A stretch of 64,000 nt of DNA, taken from Castanea sativa. Lineage: Eukaryota; Streptophyta; Magnoliopsida; Fagales; Fagaceae. Under the pieces are notes generated by a model, which saw only the letters and a list, made by a program, of their open reading frames with translations, was not told the DNA's origin and made no database searches. Of this stretch, positions 46,446-58,668 are shown piece by piece. Position 1 is the first letter of the stretch; every line of letters starts with the position of its first letter. The position numbers were made by a program, and so were the translations under genes. Location: contig NC_134015.1 of NCBI RefSeq assembly GCF_040712315.1, positions 16,307,614 to 16,371,613 on the forward strand. The letters run 5' to 3'.

Positions 46446-47469
46446 CACTACAAGAAAAAAGACTTAATGCAACGAAAAAAGTCGTTGCAATAACAACTAA
46501 TGTCATTGTAATAGGTGTTATTGTAATGACAAAAAAGTTAATGCAAGTTGTTGTAATAAACTCTGAGACAATAGGTTTATGCAACACTAGATTTTTGTTA
46601 CAATAAATTTCATATATTGCAACGATTTATATATTGCAAGGATTTACTTTGAAAATCTTATCGCAATAGATTTTTTTTTTTTATTAAAAAAAAAAAAAAG
46701 CAATAGGCTTATGTAACACAAGATTTTCATTACAATAAATTCCATATATTGTAATGATTTATATATTACAACGATTTACTTTGAAAATCTCATTGCAATA
46801 GGTTATTTTTTTATTAAAAAAAAGCAATAGGTTTATGTAACACTAGATTTTTGTTGTAATAAATTTCATATATTGCAATAATTTACTTTAAAAATCTCGT
46901 TGCAATAGTTTTTTTTTTTAAATTAAAAATAAATAAATCTTTTTTTAAAATAATAATTTTTAACCAAAACATCACAACCAAAACATATGATTTCCTTTTC
47001 TAACAATGTGCAACATATCCAACCAAAACATCACAACCAAAACCAACTTCCTTTTCTTTATCCTATTCCTTGTGGCTAAACTCAAACGGGCCATAACTAC
47101 AATCAATAGCATTGAACAAATTCACAATACCATTAATAAAATCTGTACAAAATTTAAATAACTAAACAAGATGATAATTAAAATAAAATATTAAATATGA
47201 ATGACCACAATACCAAGTGCGTGGGTAACCCACCACCAAATTCCTTGAGACTAATGTTCACAATAGATAACTTTGACACAGACCCACACTTCAATAGATA
47301 ACTTTCAATTCTCTACCTCCAAATATTAATTAATTGATTTTGAAATTCTGAATTTCGATTATTTAAAGAACAACCCACAGATTACATTTTGCTACATATC
47401 AAACACATTAATATTTATATACTCCTAAATATAATGCCAAAATCACAACTGAATAAAAGTCTTTTGTTA

Positions 47470-47523
<54 letters not shown>

Positions 47524-48462
47524 CATTGATATGGTTTGTCGCTAGATTGGCTAGCTGATCAAGGTCACCGCATAGTTATACAAATATCAAACAAGGCAAA
47601 TTTGAAATTGATATGGATAGCAAAAACAAAGGGTAGTACCTGTAGAAAATGCAGATCTACGGGTAGAAAAAAAATCCTGAGAAGAGAGAGCAGCAACTGA
47701 GGGTGAGAAAAAGGAAGTACCCATACAAATAGATCTCTAATAGCATAAAACAATAGAGAAAAGAAGAGAGAGAGAGAGGGTGAAATACCTGTGGAAATTG
47801 CAGACCTAAGGCAAGAAGGGAAAAAAAATTCCTTGAGAAGAGAGAGCAACAACTGAGGGTGAGAGAAAGACAATACCCATATAAATAGATCTCTAGTAGT
47901 GGTAAAATAAAATTTTAGAGAGGAGGGAGATAGAAAATTTAGGAAGGAGATGAAATTTTGGTGAAGATGCAGGTGGTGAGGGATTTTAGGAATTTGCTAC
48001 CAGATCAAGGAGAAGCAATTTGGAGAAAATGCAGGTAATGGGGGATTTTCGTTAATAGAGCATGGAGAAAGAAATTTTGGAGAAAACGCTGGTAGTTGGG
48101 GATTTTGGGCATTTTCTTGAAGTAGAGTATATTACATTTAGCAAGGAATAGAGATTCACCACTTTTAATAAGGAATTTCCATTCCACATTTTAAGGAATA
48201 GGAATTCATATGGAATGATTATTACATGTAATAAAAACATTACCAAACAACTGTATAGCTAAACCATAGGAATAGCTATTACATTACAATGTCTATTACA
48301 GTCTACCAAACGTACCCTTATTGTTATAATCTCATATTAATGTAATAAATTTAAGTTACCATTACAACAAAAAACAACCTAGAGATGTAATAGTATATAT
48401 ATTACATCTTTTTTTTTTTTTTGCAATAATACTTGTTGTATTATGTCTTTTTTCTTGAAGTG
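46446..48462. mobile_element. Non-autonomous CACTA transposon, TSD ACG
   Basis: 2017 bp between CACTACAAGAAAAAAGAC (46446) and the inverted GTCTTTTTTCTTGAAGTG (48462), flanked by the 3-bp duplication ACG (46443-46445 and 48463-48465), the hallmark of CACTA elements. Near the left end a repeat of about 125 bp occurs three times (46570-46920, phrase TATATTGCAA / ACTTTGAAAATCT), as expected for subterminal repeats. Farther in, a segment of about 120 bp is repeated at 47637-47760 and 47787-47910. A (GT)n tract lies at 47475-47521. No transposase frame is seen. Confidence 0.88.
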
Positions 48463-49497
48463 ACGTATGCTAATTATATGTTATGGTCCACTACAGAGTG
48501 AGATTTCCGTGGAAGTAGACCTATTGCAAGAAAGGAATGAAGCTAGTTCTGAAAGCAATGTATGTAACATACCAATGGAGGTTAGATCCATTTTGGACAA
48601 TGAAGGTCACATCAATATAAAAAAGAGAGCCCAAAAGGTCACTTGTCAGAAAGTCCCTCCAACGTGAGAAGAAACGAAAGAAGTAAGGACTACTTTGATC
48701 CTAGGGTTATCTCTTTCGGTCCTTACCACCATGGCAAACCAGAATTCCAAGAAGCAGAGACGCTTAAAATTGATGTCATGTTGGAGTTTATTGCAAAATC
48801 TAGCACTTCATTTATGGAATTTTACAGCAAGGTACGTGAAATAAATGACTACACTAGATCCTATTACATTGATGGTTCCACAAATAAATATTGTGATGAT
48901 GTGTTTGCACTGATGATGCTTCGAGATAGCTAATTCTTTCTACCTGTAATAGAAAGCGTGGTAAGAAATAGATGGGACAAGCTTAGTAAAACATTTGCTC
49001 ATCATATAGGCCCTTCCGGAAGTTTTTATGCATGTAGAGACATGATTTTGCTAGAGAATCAAATTCTTTTCTTACTGTTGATACTTTTGATGAGGCTTAG
49101 ATATGGTGATGAAAAATTAGGACTAAGAATGATCAAGCCATTCGCTTGTTTCATAATTTGGGCAATAAATCCAGAGGATGTTACAAGAGACAAGAATAAG
49201 GAGCCAACAGCTCGTCATCTCCTTAAGTGTGTATATCAGGAATTCTCCAAAGTTGGTGATCTAGATGAGAAACCTCATCATTGTTTCAATTTTTGTAAAA
49301 CCAAGCCGATAAAAGCAAAGGAGCTAGAGTATACAAATTTTGTTTCGTCATTCCGCTTAGTTGGAGAACTTAAAGCTAAGGGGGTCCATTTCAAGCCTAC
49401 CACTTCTAGTTTTGCACTTTTATACAAAAAAGGAAAATCAATTTCTGTACGTGATGTTAGATTCAAATCTGGCTTTATCAATGTAGAGCTTAAGCTT

Positions 49498-49514
49498 CCC
49501 CCCCCCCCCCCCCC
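49498..49514 (+). repeat. Homopolymer of 17 C in the DUF247 coding region
   Basis: A C-run directly after ELKLP, where family members normally continue with a short variable segment. The upstream frame stops 40 nt later; the +1 frame (ILSPFTITLYKKLVALEF) continues the protein. Homopolymer length is both mutable and prone to sequencing error. Confidence 0.7.
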
Positions 49515-49636
49515 TAATCCTTTCTCCTTTTACAATAACACTGTATAAAAAATTGGTAGCCTTGGAATTTTGTCCTCCTTCAGACAAGGATTTGGCCATT
49601 GCATCTTACTTCTTTTTCCTAAATACACTCATTGAC

Positions 49637-50524
49637 TAGGGGTGTGCTCGGTTCGGTTTCGGTCAGTTTTTACGGGTATGGCCAACCGAAACCGAATATT
49701 TTGGTTTGTGAAATTCTCAACCGAAACCAACTAAAATGGCTGGAAATCAATCGATTTCGGTGTATTTTGGTTTCAGTCGGTTTCGATCGATTTTCGGTTT
49801 TCCAAAGAGAGGGTTATTGAGATTTTCAAAACCCTAACTTTAATCACATATAAAAAAACAAAGTAATAGAGCAATAGAGAGAGAGAGCTGTTGAACAAAT
49901 CAGAACAACAGAGAAAGAAAAACTTCCAACAATATTTGTTCAACAATTTACACACAGATTCCAACATAAAATTGAAAATATTTTGAATTAGCAAAAGGAT
50001 CCAGACAGAACTTTACCGTTGCTGCACCATAGCAGGAGCCACAATATGTCTCATAATGCTTAAGCCTACCACCATGTCTTTGTAGTGATTTTTCAATCTG
50101 AATTGAAGAAAGAACAAATATATGTGACTCAGAGAGCAAAAAGAGGCATGGCCATGGTCCATGTGACACAGAGAAAGAAAAGAAAAGAAAAGAATGAGGC
50201 GGCTGAAGTGAGAAGGGCAGAGACTTAGATTGGGGAAGGAGGCGGCTGAGCAAGAAGGGTAGAGAGAGACATAGAGAAAATTGGGGAAGGGGGCAGCTGA
50301 AGAAAAGAGAAGAGAAGAGTAGGGGTATTTATATCATGCTACTACTAGGGTTTTAAAAAATTAAATAGCAAAAACTTACGCGCGAAGGCTCGAACTTGGG
50401 ATTAGTTAGCCAAAACACAAGGAGCATACCACTAAGTCACTGATCAGTTATGTCTTAAAGTTACATAAATATATACATATATGCATATACATATATACAT
50501 ATACATATATATACATATATATAC

Positions 50525-50557
<33 letters not shown>

Positions 50558-50563
50558 CGCGCG

Positions 50564-50598
<35 letters not shown>

Positions 50599-50740
50599 CG
50601 GTCAGTTGGGTCGATTTCGGGGTGAAAAAATCCAGCACCGAAACCAAACCGAACCACACCAAAACTGAACCGAAAAATTGAACTCGGTTCAGTCGGTTTC
50701 GGCCGGTTTTTTCGGTTCATTGGTTTTTTGCACACCCCTA
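49637..50740. mobile_element. hAT-type non-autonomous element in the DUF247 gene, TSD TCATTGAC
   Basis: 1104 bp with ends TAGGGGTGTGC and GCACACCCCTA, and subterminal GGTTCGGTTTCGG / CCGAAACCG-like repeats. It is flanked by the perfect 8-bp duplication TCATTGAC (49629-49636 and 50741-50748), the size typical of hAT. The interior has GA-rich and (TA)n/(CA)n stretches (50470-50600) but no transposase. Confidence 0.9.
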
Positions 50741-51045
50741 TCATTGACAGTGTTGATGATGTGAAAGAGTTGAGCTCCAAACGCATTCTTCTTAACAATT
50801 TAGGCAGTGATGAAGAGGTGGGTAAAATGCTTAAAGAGATTAACTCATGTGGGATGCATGATTCTGGCATTTACGGATGTGTTAGAGAAGATATTGAAGA
50901 ACACTATAACAGCAAGATAAAGACCTGGTTGGCTGAAATATTTGGCAAATATTTTAGCAACCCATGGACTGCTCTTGGTTTCTTTACTGCAATTACTGTC
51001 CTTGCTTTAACTATTCTGCAAGCTTACTACAGAATCAATAAGTGA

Positions 51046-53555
51046 ATAGACACTATGTACTTTACGCATGTACTACTTGAATTGTAGTAATTATTATTTG
51101 GACTTATGTTTCGCATCTAGTTGGTCACATTTACATTGTTGGAACCTGTATTAGCATAGTAGTGTCTTAATTTCCATTTGGATAAAAATTGTTATACACA
51201 AATGCATGTTATTGGAAAAAACTCAAGATGTGGATGTCTGAGTGGCTACATACGCGTTTTAGTAACCCTTGGACCATTCTTGCATTCATTCCTGCATTCA
51301 TTCCTGAGAGTTCATTTCCCTTTAGTGTTGTGCAGACTTATGTTTATTAATCAATAGTCCTTGCAATACACAAGAAATTAAGTTAAACAAAAAATATTTA
51401 TAAATGATAAGTATTTATTTAATAAGTATTAATTAATTAATAAAGAGTCAATTAAAGAAGTTGTATAAAAGAACATACACTATTTATTATAAAAAAATTT
51501 AGAGAACATCAAACCTAATTAATTCAAAATTTGTTTAGTGTTGGGTTGTTTTATAAATAAAAAAAATAGATAGCCAGTTCTAATTAATTTAAACTAACAT
51601 AATGTATCACTATTTGGAACTCTAAAAATAAAATTAAAAAATTAAAATAATGACATGAAAAAATATGAGCTGGAAAAGACATATGTGATAATTAATATTG
51701 GAACAAGTCAATAAAAAAAAATTAAAAGCTTTCATCTATATTATATACATATATATATATATATATAGAAGTATACTATTATTTGTATGAGTGATTTTTT
51801 GGTTTTGTTTCATTATGTTTTTGTGTATTCCTCGTCTTGTTTCAATTTGAACCTCCATGGACAATAGGTGATGCAGTTCAACCCATTTGGGGAGGCACCA
51901 ATCTCCTCTCTGTTTAATCCATCATATCTTGGCCTCTCAACCTTACCCTTGTTATTCAACCCCAAAAAAGACAGTTAAATTACAAGATTTATCATATGGT
52001 AAGAGTTTTTTTCTCGTCTAAAAAAGAGGTAAGAATAATAATCACATGTGATTAAAGAGGGTCCTTTTCAAAAGGGGCTTTTTTGACATTTCCTAAAACC
52101 TCATGAGATGTAAAAAAAATAGTTTATATCAAACAATATCACATCATCAGTATCGAAATCCAATAAACTAAAGACGTGTGTAAAAAATAACTATCCATTT
52201 ACACATGTCTTTCATTTGTTAGTAAGTTACTTACCTTAAATATGTCTATTGTTTATTGTATTTTGATACTGCTAATATGATATCATTTGATATATATCCA
52301 ACAAGTCAATAACAGACTATGGAGAATTTAACAAAAGAAATGGGGAGCAAATTGCTATATTCACATTCTCTGGGATTCCAACAGTGAAATGGGCTAGACT
52401 TCGTTCTAAATAAACACAAACTTTAAATCCATAAAAAGCTTTTTGAAAGCACTAAAGAATTTTTTGGAATCCACAATAAATTAATAAAATATTTTGATTG
52501 AAAGATAATTATTTTTTCTTGTTTTAGCCTATTAAAGGTGGCAAAAACTGATTTGCCAAATAAAAATAATCCTAAATAGATTCTAATGGATACAAACTTC
52601 TTTTTTTTTGTAATTTGATTAGGAAAATCTTTAAAAAAAAAAACCTAAATCAGAACATAAAATCCTAAACCTGAAAATTCAGAAAATTACATAAAACTAT
52701 AAAATAAAATAAAATAATAAAAATTTAAAAGAAAAATTGCCCATATTTGATCCTACATCACTAGTAAATGAAGTTTCGGGAGAAGAACCAGAGTAGTTTG
52801 AAAATTTTGAAGAACTTCCTCTCTTGCTTTAAAAATAGCATGTGAGAAGGTCTATTATCATTTCTAAAACATGTTCCTTTTGTTTTTTAGATTGAGTTTG
52901 AGTGTTTGCTCTTCTGTAATGCAACATTAATTACATAGTTCCTCATATGGGATATGTCTCACTTCATGTTCTTACTGCTAAATAGATGGGGTGGTATTCA
53001 TTTAGAAAGCTAATTAAGGATTATGCAAAAAAAGTCTTTGATTTCTGAAGATTATTCATGCATATTATTTAAATATGTTATATGACACATTAGAAAATTT
53101 ATGTAACTAAAACAACACAAGGTAGTCTCTTCAATTTCCACATAATAGGTTAGAGGAAGATAAATCTAAACCGATTTGGAGTTAAAAATTTTCCATTGTT
53201 TTATTGTTTTATGGGATTTTCGTATTGCTACCATCAAGCAAATATATAAGACCTAGTTATCATTAACAATTGCCTTTTTCTTTTTTTCTTTTCTATTTTT
53301 AACTTCAACTTATTTCTGATGTAGACATTTTTGTCCAATCTCCAGTGTTAATTTCATCAAAACCACATTGCTTTTGAAAATAAAAAAAATATAGTAATAA
53401 ATGGCAAGATTGGATAGAAATTGACAAAACGACTAAATTGACAAAGTTAAGAGACTAAATTATAAAATTAAATTGAAAACAATCGTATCTTTTGGGAATT
53501 GTAAGTTGGATCTTGCATTAGTGTGACAACAATAGAGGAAAAATGGTTTCAGTAT
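51046..53555. other. Non-coding AT-rich DNA, nothing recognised
   Basis: I see no gene, RNA or clear transposon end. A (TA)n tract lies near 51743-51767. Confidence 0.4.
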
Positions 53556-53564
53556 TATAATTTA

Positions 53565-53983
53565 GGCTAAAATGCAAATTACATATTTAAAATTTTGGAG
53601 TGTGTGGATTTTACACATAAAGCTTCAAAATTTAGATTTTATCCCTTAAAGTTCTATTTTATTTGCATCAATAACCCCTCCATTCATATTTTTCATTAAG
53701 TGCCATATAAACTTGTCACACATGTTTAGTTTGTCTAATAAAATGATGTCACATCATTTTTGTAGCCTAAAAAAATTTAAACAATTAAAAATTTCATGTC
53801 ATCATTTTATTGGTTTAACTAATTAAACACACGTAGTAAGCTTATGTGAAACTGACGGTATGGTAAGAGGGGTTGCTGTTGTAAACAAAATAAAACTTTA
53901 GTGGGCAAAATTCAAATTCTGAAACTTTAAAATATAAAATCTAAACATCATCAATCTTTAAACGTGTAGTTTGCAATTTAGCC
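53565..53983. mobile_element. Mutator-like MITE, 9-bp TSD TATAATTTA
   Basis: 419 bp beginning GGCTAAAATGCAAATTACA and ending GTAGTTTGCAATTTAGCC, flanked by the perfect 9-bp duplication TATAATTTA (53556-53564 and 53984-53992). Internal phrases are also mirrored (TAATAAAATGATGTCA / TGTCATCATTTTATTG). No ORF. Confidence 0.85.
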
Positions 53984-53992
53984 TATAATTTA

Positions 53993-54906
53993 TGAATCAA
54001 CTTGGTACTATCAAGGCATATTTGATACATATAATTACATGAAAATATAAATCAATATTAAAAACAACATGATAAATTGTAATGAAATAGCTATTACTAT
54101 TCATTTATTTGGTAAAAACATGCAATGAGAATAATAATTTTTTTGATCGAGTGCATGCGTCTAGTGCATGTGACAAGACTATTGATTTTTTATTTTGTTG
54201 AGAGAAATGATAGAAGAGACTTTTTTTTTTTTTTTTTTAAATAATGCTAACAAATATGGTCAAATTTAATGATTTGATGATATACCTTCGTATGAAAAAA
54301 AAAAAAAAAAAAGTTGCATTAACGAGCCAAAAATGCATCTTCAGAACTTTTCTATATATACAAATCAATCAATTCTCATCCATTGCCAAAGGCCTTGTAA
54401 CTAAATTGACATCTCCCCATGCACAAAGTGCTTGGAGTTTAGGAGGAAAGAGTTCGAGCTGCAGAGTTAGTAGCATATTATAATTATCTCTCAAAAAAAT
54501 TCTCACGCATTTCACATACCAAGCAACAAAATTGAATTTCTTTCGTCCAAACACCTACTTATAATCATCAAATTTAAAGAAAGAGATTACACAACATTAT
54601 TTGGACTGAGGCACGGACCGTCTCTGACTTGTCTCCCCCAGGAGGATCCAAGGTGCTGATTCATTTCCAAATTTGACACCTCTACCCTTCACCTCCCCCT
54701 TGCGCACGTATCTGGCCCAATATTTGAGACAATTCATGTTAGTTCATTAATCACCACAATTAAAAAGAACAAAATAGTCTCTCTCCTTTTCAATGTGGAA
54801 TTAAACATTTTTATTAACTCCTCATCTTCCACATTCACTCTCACATCTTTACATTTATGTTATAACATTTATTCATTTTAATTATTTAATATTAAAATGC
54901 TCCAAC
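53993..54906. other. Non-coding, nothing firm recognised
   Basis: No gene. A GC-richer stretch at 54600-54720 (GGCACGGACCGTCTC, CACCTCCCCCTTGCGCACG) could be promoter DNA of the C2-domain sequence, but no TATA box is placed confidently. Confidence 0.35.
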
Positions 54907-54962
54907 ATTAAGTTAGAGTAAAATTTCTATCTTGTATAAAAAAAAACAAAAACAAAAAAAAA
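54907..54962 (+). mobile_element. SINE family B 3' end fragment
   Basis: TTAGAGTAAAATTTCTATC followed by TTGTATAAAA and an A-rich tail is the 3' end of the SINE-B family; the tRNA-like head is missing. Confidence 0.5.
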
Positions 54963-55006
54963 TCATCAAATTTCTTTGGATTTTTTTTTTAATCTAAATC
55001 TTCAAG

Positions 55007-55428
55007 ATGGAGCGCAGGGCTTTGGATATCGAAATCAATTCAGATAAGCACTTGAAGGACGTGTACGCCTTAGTTTCAATCCACGACAACACCTCCAACC
55101 AAATTTACCCCATTGACCAGTTCAATGGCCCCAACTACAAATGGAATTTCCCTATGAAATTCGGCCCAAGTGTCTTATTAACCCGGCTGAACGAACTCAC
55201 CATCATCGTAGAACTCAAAGCACACAAAAAATTTGGCATCAAAGACATCGGTAATGTTCACGTGCCCATGAAAGAACTGCTTGACAGCCTTGGTTAATCA
55301 AAGGATAAAAAATGTTGAGTTATAGCGTCATAACCCCATCTGGAGAAGCCACTGGGTTACCATATTTTACATACGAGTTTAGTGAAAAGTTTACTATAAA
55401 TAGACACAATGTGGGATGGCAGGTCTAA
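55007..55428 (+). pseudogene. C2-domain protein (SRC2-like) pseudogene
   Basis: The frame MERRALDIEINSDKHLKDVY is the N-terminal strand of an SRC2-like C2 domain, a calcium/phospholipid-binding module of stress-related membrane proteins. PNYKWNFPMKF, LTIIVELKAHKKFG and IKDIGNVHVPMKELLDSLG follow. Compared with usual family members, a few residues are missing after HLKDV. A stop (55295-55297) comes where the protein should continue. In the next frame, MLSYSVITPSGEATG and FTYEFSEKF follow to a TAA at 55426-55428, which is the normal continuation of the domain. One stop plus one shift therefore break the gene. A functional short 96-residue product cannot be excluded. Confidence 0.7.
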
Positions 55429-58050
55429 GATTTTCTTTTTTTTAGGAGTCAGTAAAAAGATGAATCTCATGTAAGAAAAAAATTTTATGGTTTACATGAT
55501 TTCTTTATTACAAATTTATTCATAATGAAAGGAAATAAAAAATAAATTATAAATTTATTTGACATATTGCTTCTTAATACAATTTTTTTTTTTTTTTTAG
55601 GTCAAAACGATAGAAAAATTTTCACTAAAAAAATGAATCAGTATACTAGCAAGGCCCATCCAAGTCAGGGCTTAAGTGGATGGTACTAAAGGATTACAAA
55701 AAATACGTGCATTAGCTCTAGAATAAAGTAGCTCAGTGCATGGCACTTAGGCGTTGGTATCTTCACACAAGCCATTCGCCACGTCTAGAATCACCTTTGG
55801 ATGAGTTTGGAAGTGTTCGAAATAAACTTTATTTCTCTTGAACATATCAAAAAATAAATACAATATTGAACATACTAATTATATTCTTCTAAAAAATAAC
55901 ATACTAAATATTCTTGCTAAGATTAAATCCTAAAAATCGTCTATTTTTTCTAAATTTAATAAATGTATTGATAATTTTTGTTAAGTTAACTTTAATTATT
56001 ACAATTTAGAATGCTTTTATTTATTATTTTATGTTTATTCTCTTTTACAATTGTTTTATTTAACAATTCAACTCAACTTTGACAATATTAGTTTTTGTAA
56101 TTGTATTAAAAAAAATTGTTGTGTTAACATTTACTTTTTTCATCATTCAATCACTCATTTACCCCACGCATCTTGTCTAATTTTTTATTATTATTTAAAA
56201 TCACCCATTATCTAATTGTTTAATTGTCTTTTAGAGTTTTAGTGTTACATTTGCTACCCACTAATTGACTGGTAGTCTAGCACATGGCCCCAATCCCCAC
56301 TCAAGAAATAACAAACTAAAAATTAAGCACATTCAGAAACAACCATTCTTTTCATAGTTCGGTCAAAAATATAAATTAATTGAGAAATTCTACATTGAGA
56401 ATATTTTCACAACACTTTAACAACCAATTTCGGCTCATAACTCCTTAACATTTTATATGTAAAATCTATATATATTACTCCCATTTTTTTTATAACATGC
56501 ACATGGTAAACTAGTGCTCTCTACATTGACACAGCTGAAGCACGTCCTCTTGTCAATTAGTCTAGGTTTAAAGCCTTTTTGAAGTAGCATAAAGTTGCTA
56601 TTCTTGCAAAACTTTCTTGTAAGAGCAACCACATCAGTCCATGGATAGTCTTGCAAAATACAAAAAACAGCTATTTTTACACATTTTAACCAAAAAGTAA
56701 TATCAGGTTACAAAATTCAAATTAATAAATTAATAAAAAAATAATGTTGATGTGAAAAATTGTAATGATTTCAAAGCTTATGTGGCAAGCCCTCATAAGA
56801 GTCAACAAAAAATCAAAAGTTTCAGTTTTATAGTATATATAGATTTGGTATTTTTGGGAATTGTGGATGATTGATTATCGTAGAGGTTTTGTATTATTCT
56901 ATTTGGAAATTAGGATTTGCATACTGTTTGTTTGGATGATGAGAAAATATTGGAATGGATGATGAGAAAATATTGGAAAGAGGTACATTTTTTTTACACA
57001 ATTTATGTATTTTGGAGATTTGGTTTACTTTTTAAAGGGTTTTTTAAACTATTTAATTTTTTTTTTTTTTGAGAAGGAACTATTTAATATATTGGTCTAC
57101 CATAATTGAAATTACATGACATGATTTGGATCAACTAGTACACAAGATTTGCTCATGTGATATTTAAGGAGCACATCACGTTACATTTTTTAATAAAAAT
57201 AGCATGTAACCCGCACAATGCATAGAATTTGTTAAATGTTATTAATATTATTTTTCTAATTACTTTTTAGAGTATCATCAACAATGATATTATCCCAATT
57301 AACTAGCAATGCCTGAATGAACAAAACATATCAATATCCTTGTGAAGAGAGGCCAACCACATCACCATACATTTGCAATAACATTGATAAAAAAAAAAAA
57401 AAAAAAAGGAAGTGCGTTGAATTGAAGTAGTTTTATTTGCATCTTTTTTTGGTAAAAATATTTGAGCCATGTTTTGGGTTTTTGGGGACTATTTCTTATT
57501 CTATTATAGTAGTAGCATGTTAGATATGATTTAAAATGAAGTAGAAATTTAGTGTTTTAGAGACCTTTGGGCTTTGGCACTTGAAAGAGGTAAGAGAGGG
57601 ATAAATATTAGGTATTTGTGTTTGATATAAAGATGAACAACCTCTTTAGATAAGCATAAGGAAGGTAAAAAAAAAATCCCTTTAGAGATCAACGGGATCT
57701 ATTACAAGTAATTAGGTGGTTTTAGTAAACTGTTCCACCATTCACTTTTGCTTAATAGTATATTAGAAAGTCATTGTCAAAAGAAGTTGATCAACCTGAA
57801 CATTTTACTAATAGAAAAGTAACTTCCACCTCTCATTGCTAGAATTGTAAGTTGTACAATTCATGTAGAAAAATAAAAAAAGCCAACTCTCTTATGTCTG
57901 CCACTGTCCCGAGTATCAGAATTTGGTTACTTTGTAGATTTATTTTGCTGGTTTGAGTGATATTTTCAGTACAAATAAAGGATTCAACTTGCACTTTTGC
58001 TGGACTTATTATTCCTCGCGGCTGATGCTTAGGAAACACTCATATAATAG
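55429..58050. other. Non-coding, scattered MITE remnants
   Basis: No gene recognised. Short pieces resemble MITE ends (for example GAGAAATTCTACATTGAG at 56379 and GAGCAACCACATCAGTCCAT at 56623). An A-run lies at 57390-57406. Confidence 0.35.
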
Positions 58051-58079
58051 ATAATTGCTGAGGCCACCATACCAGCAGT

Positions 58080-58191
58080 TGGCAGGCTCATGGAATTCAT
58101 CCGTTCTCAATAGACAACCTGGATATGGATGACTTGGATTCTGATTTTGAGCTTGGCATCGACAGCAGTGTGGAGATAGTCTATGCACTGT
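58080..58191 (+). other. Unrecognised coding-like relic with acidic C-terminus
   Basis: One frame reads SSWQAHGIHPFSIDNLDM then DDLDSDFELGIDSSVEIVYAL and a TGA at 58189-58191. The composition (D, L, S, E) and richer GC content stand out from the neighbourhood and look like the end of a real protein. I do not recognise it, and no upstream exon or start was found. Confidence 0.25.
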
Positions 58192-58350
58192 GATCTCAAT
58201 TTATTTGGAATTTGAAACAGACTTGCTTCTGCAAAATAGTATAGTTCTTTGGGGCCATGGCTTGGGAAGATCTAAGAGAATGTGGTGTCGTGTAGATTAG
58301 AATAGATCAGACCTTAGGTAAGTGCATCATGTTAGTCTTAGAGTCCGTTT

Positions 58351-58621
58351 GGATAGAACTTATTTTGCTGAAACTGAAAACTGAAAACTGAAAACACTGT
58401 AGCAAAATAATTTTTAAATGTGTGAATAGTACTATGGGACCCATTTTTAATGAAAAAGTTGCTGAAAAGTGAAATTTGTGGGACCCATGAACAGTGCATT
58501 TGTGCACTGTTCATGGCTGAATAGTCAAATCTTGCGGCTGGGTTTTAAAAAAAAATAAATAAATAAATAAATGAAGCAAAACGCGGACGTGGGACGCAGA
58601 CGTGGGATCCAAACGCCCTCT
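58351..58621. mobile_element. MITE (TIR AGTCCGTTTGGAT), possible TSD CTTAG
   Basis: Begins AGTCCGTTTGGATAG and ends GATCCAAACGCCCT (inverted, two mismatches), with CTTAG on both sides. The interior has GGGACCCAT twice and ACAGTGCATTTGTGCACTGT, a perfect palindrome. A single end of the same type is at 62259-62274 (GAGTCCGTTTGGAC). Confidence 0.7.
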
Positions 58622-58668
58622 TAGTTGTGCTCCTTAGATAAGCTTTTAACTCAAAAAAAAGAAAAAAA

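Larger units (their letters stand above)
48497..51045 (+). pseudogene. DUF247 (UPF0481) protein pseudogene split by a transposon
   Basis: Plant DUF247 proteins are membrane-anchored proteins of mostly unknown function. Conserved parts in order: KVTCQKVPPT, YFDPRVISFGPYHHGKPEFQ, FALMMLRDS, RDMILLENQILFLLLI, FVSSFRLVGELKAKGVHFKP and the C-terminal membrane helix NPWTALGFFTAITVLALTIL, ending at TGA 51043-51045. Lesions: a frameshift near 48655-48665, an in-frame TAA at 48931-48933, a frame change at a run of 17 C (49498-49514), and a 1.1-kb hAT-type insertion (49637-50740). Removing one target repeat and the element leaves the frame continuous (NTLID then SVDDVKELSSK), so the insertion came into a gene that still had this reading frame. 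The start may lie upstream of the CACTA element. Confidence 0.88.

Noticed and set aside
47565..47873. Minus-strand ORF with repeated SHPQLLLSLL segment
   Set aside because: Arises from the duplicated GA-rich segment inside the non-autonomous CACTA element; no transposase or other protein similarity.
50444..50870. ORFs with Tyr-Ile and Cys-Val repeats
   Set aside because: They read through (TA)n/(CA)n microsatellites inside the hAT-type element.
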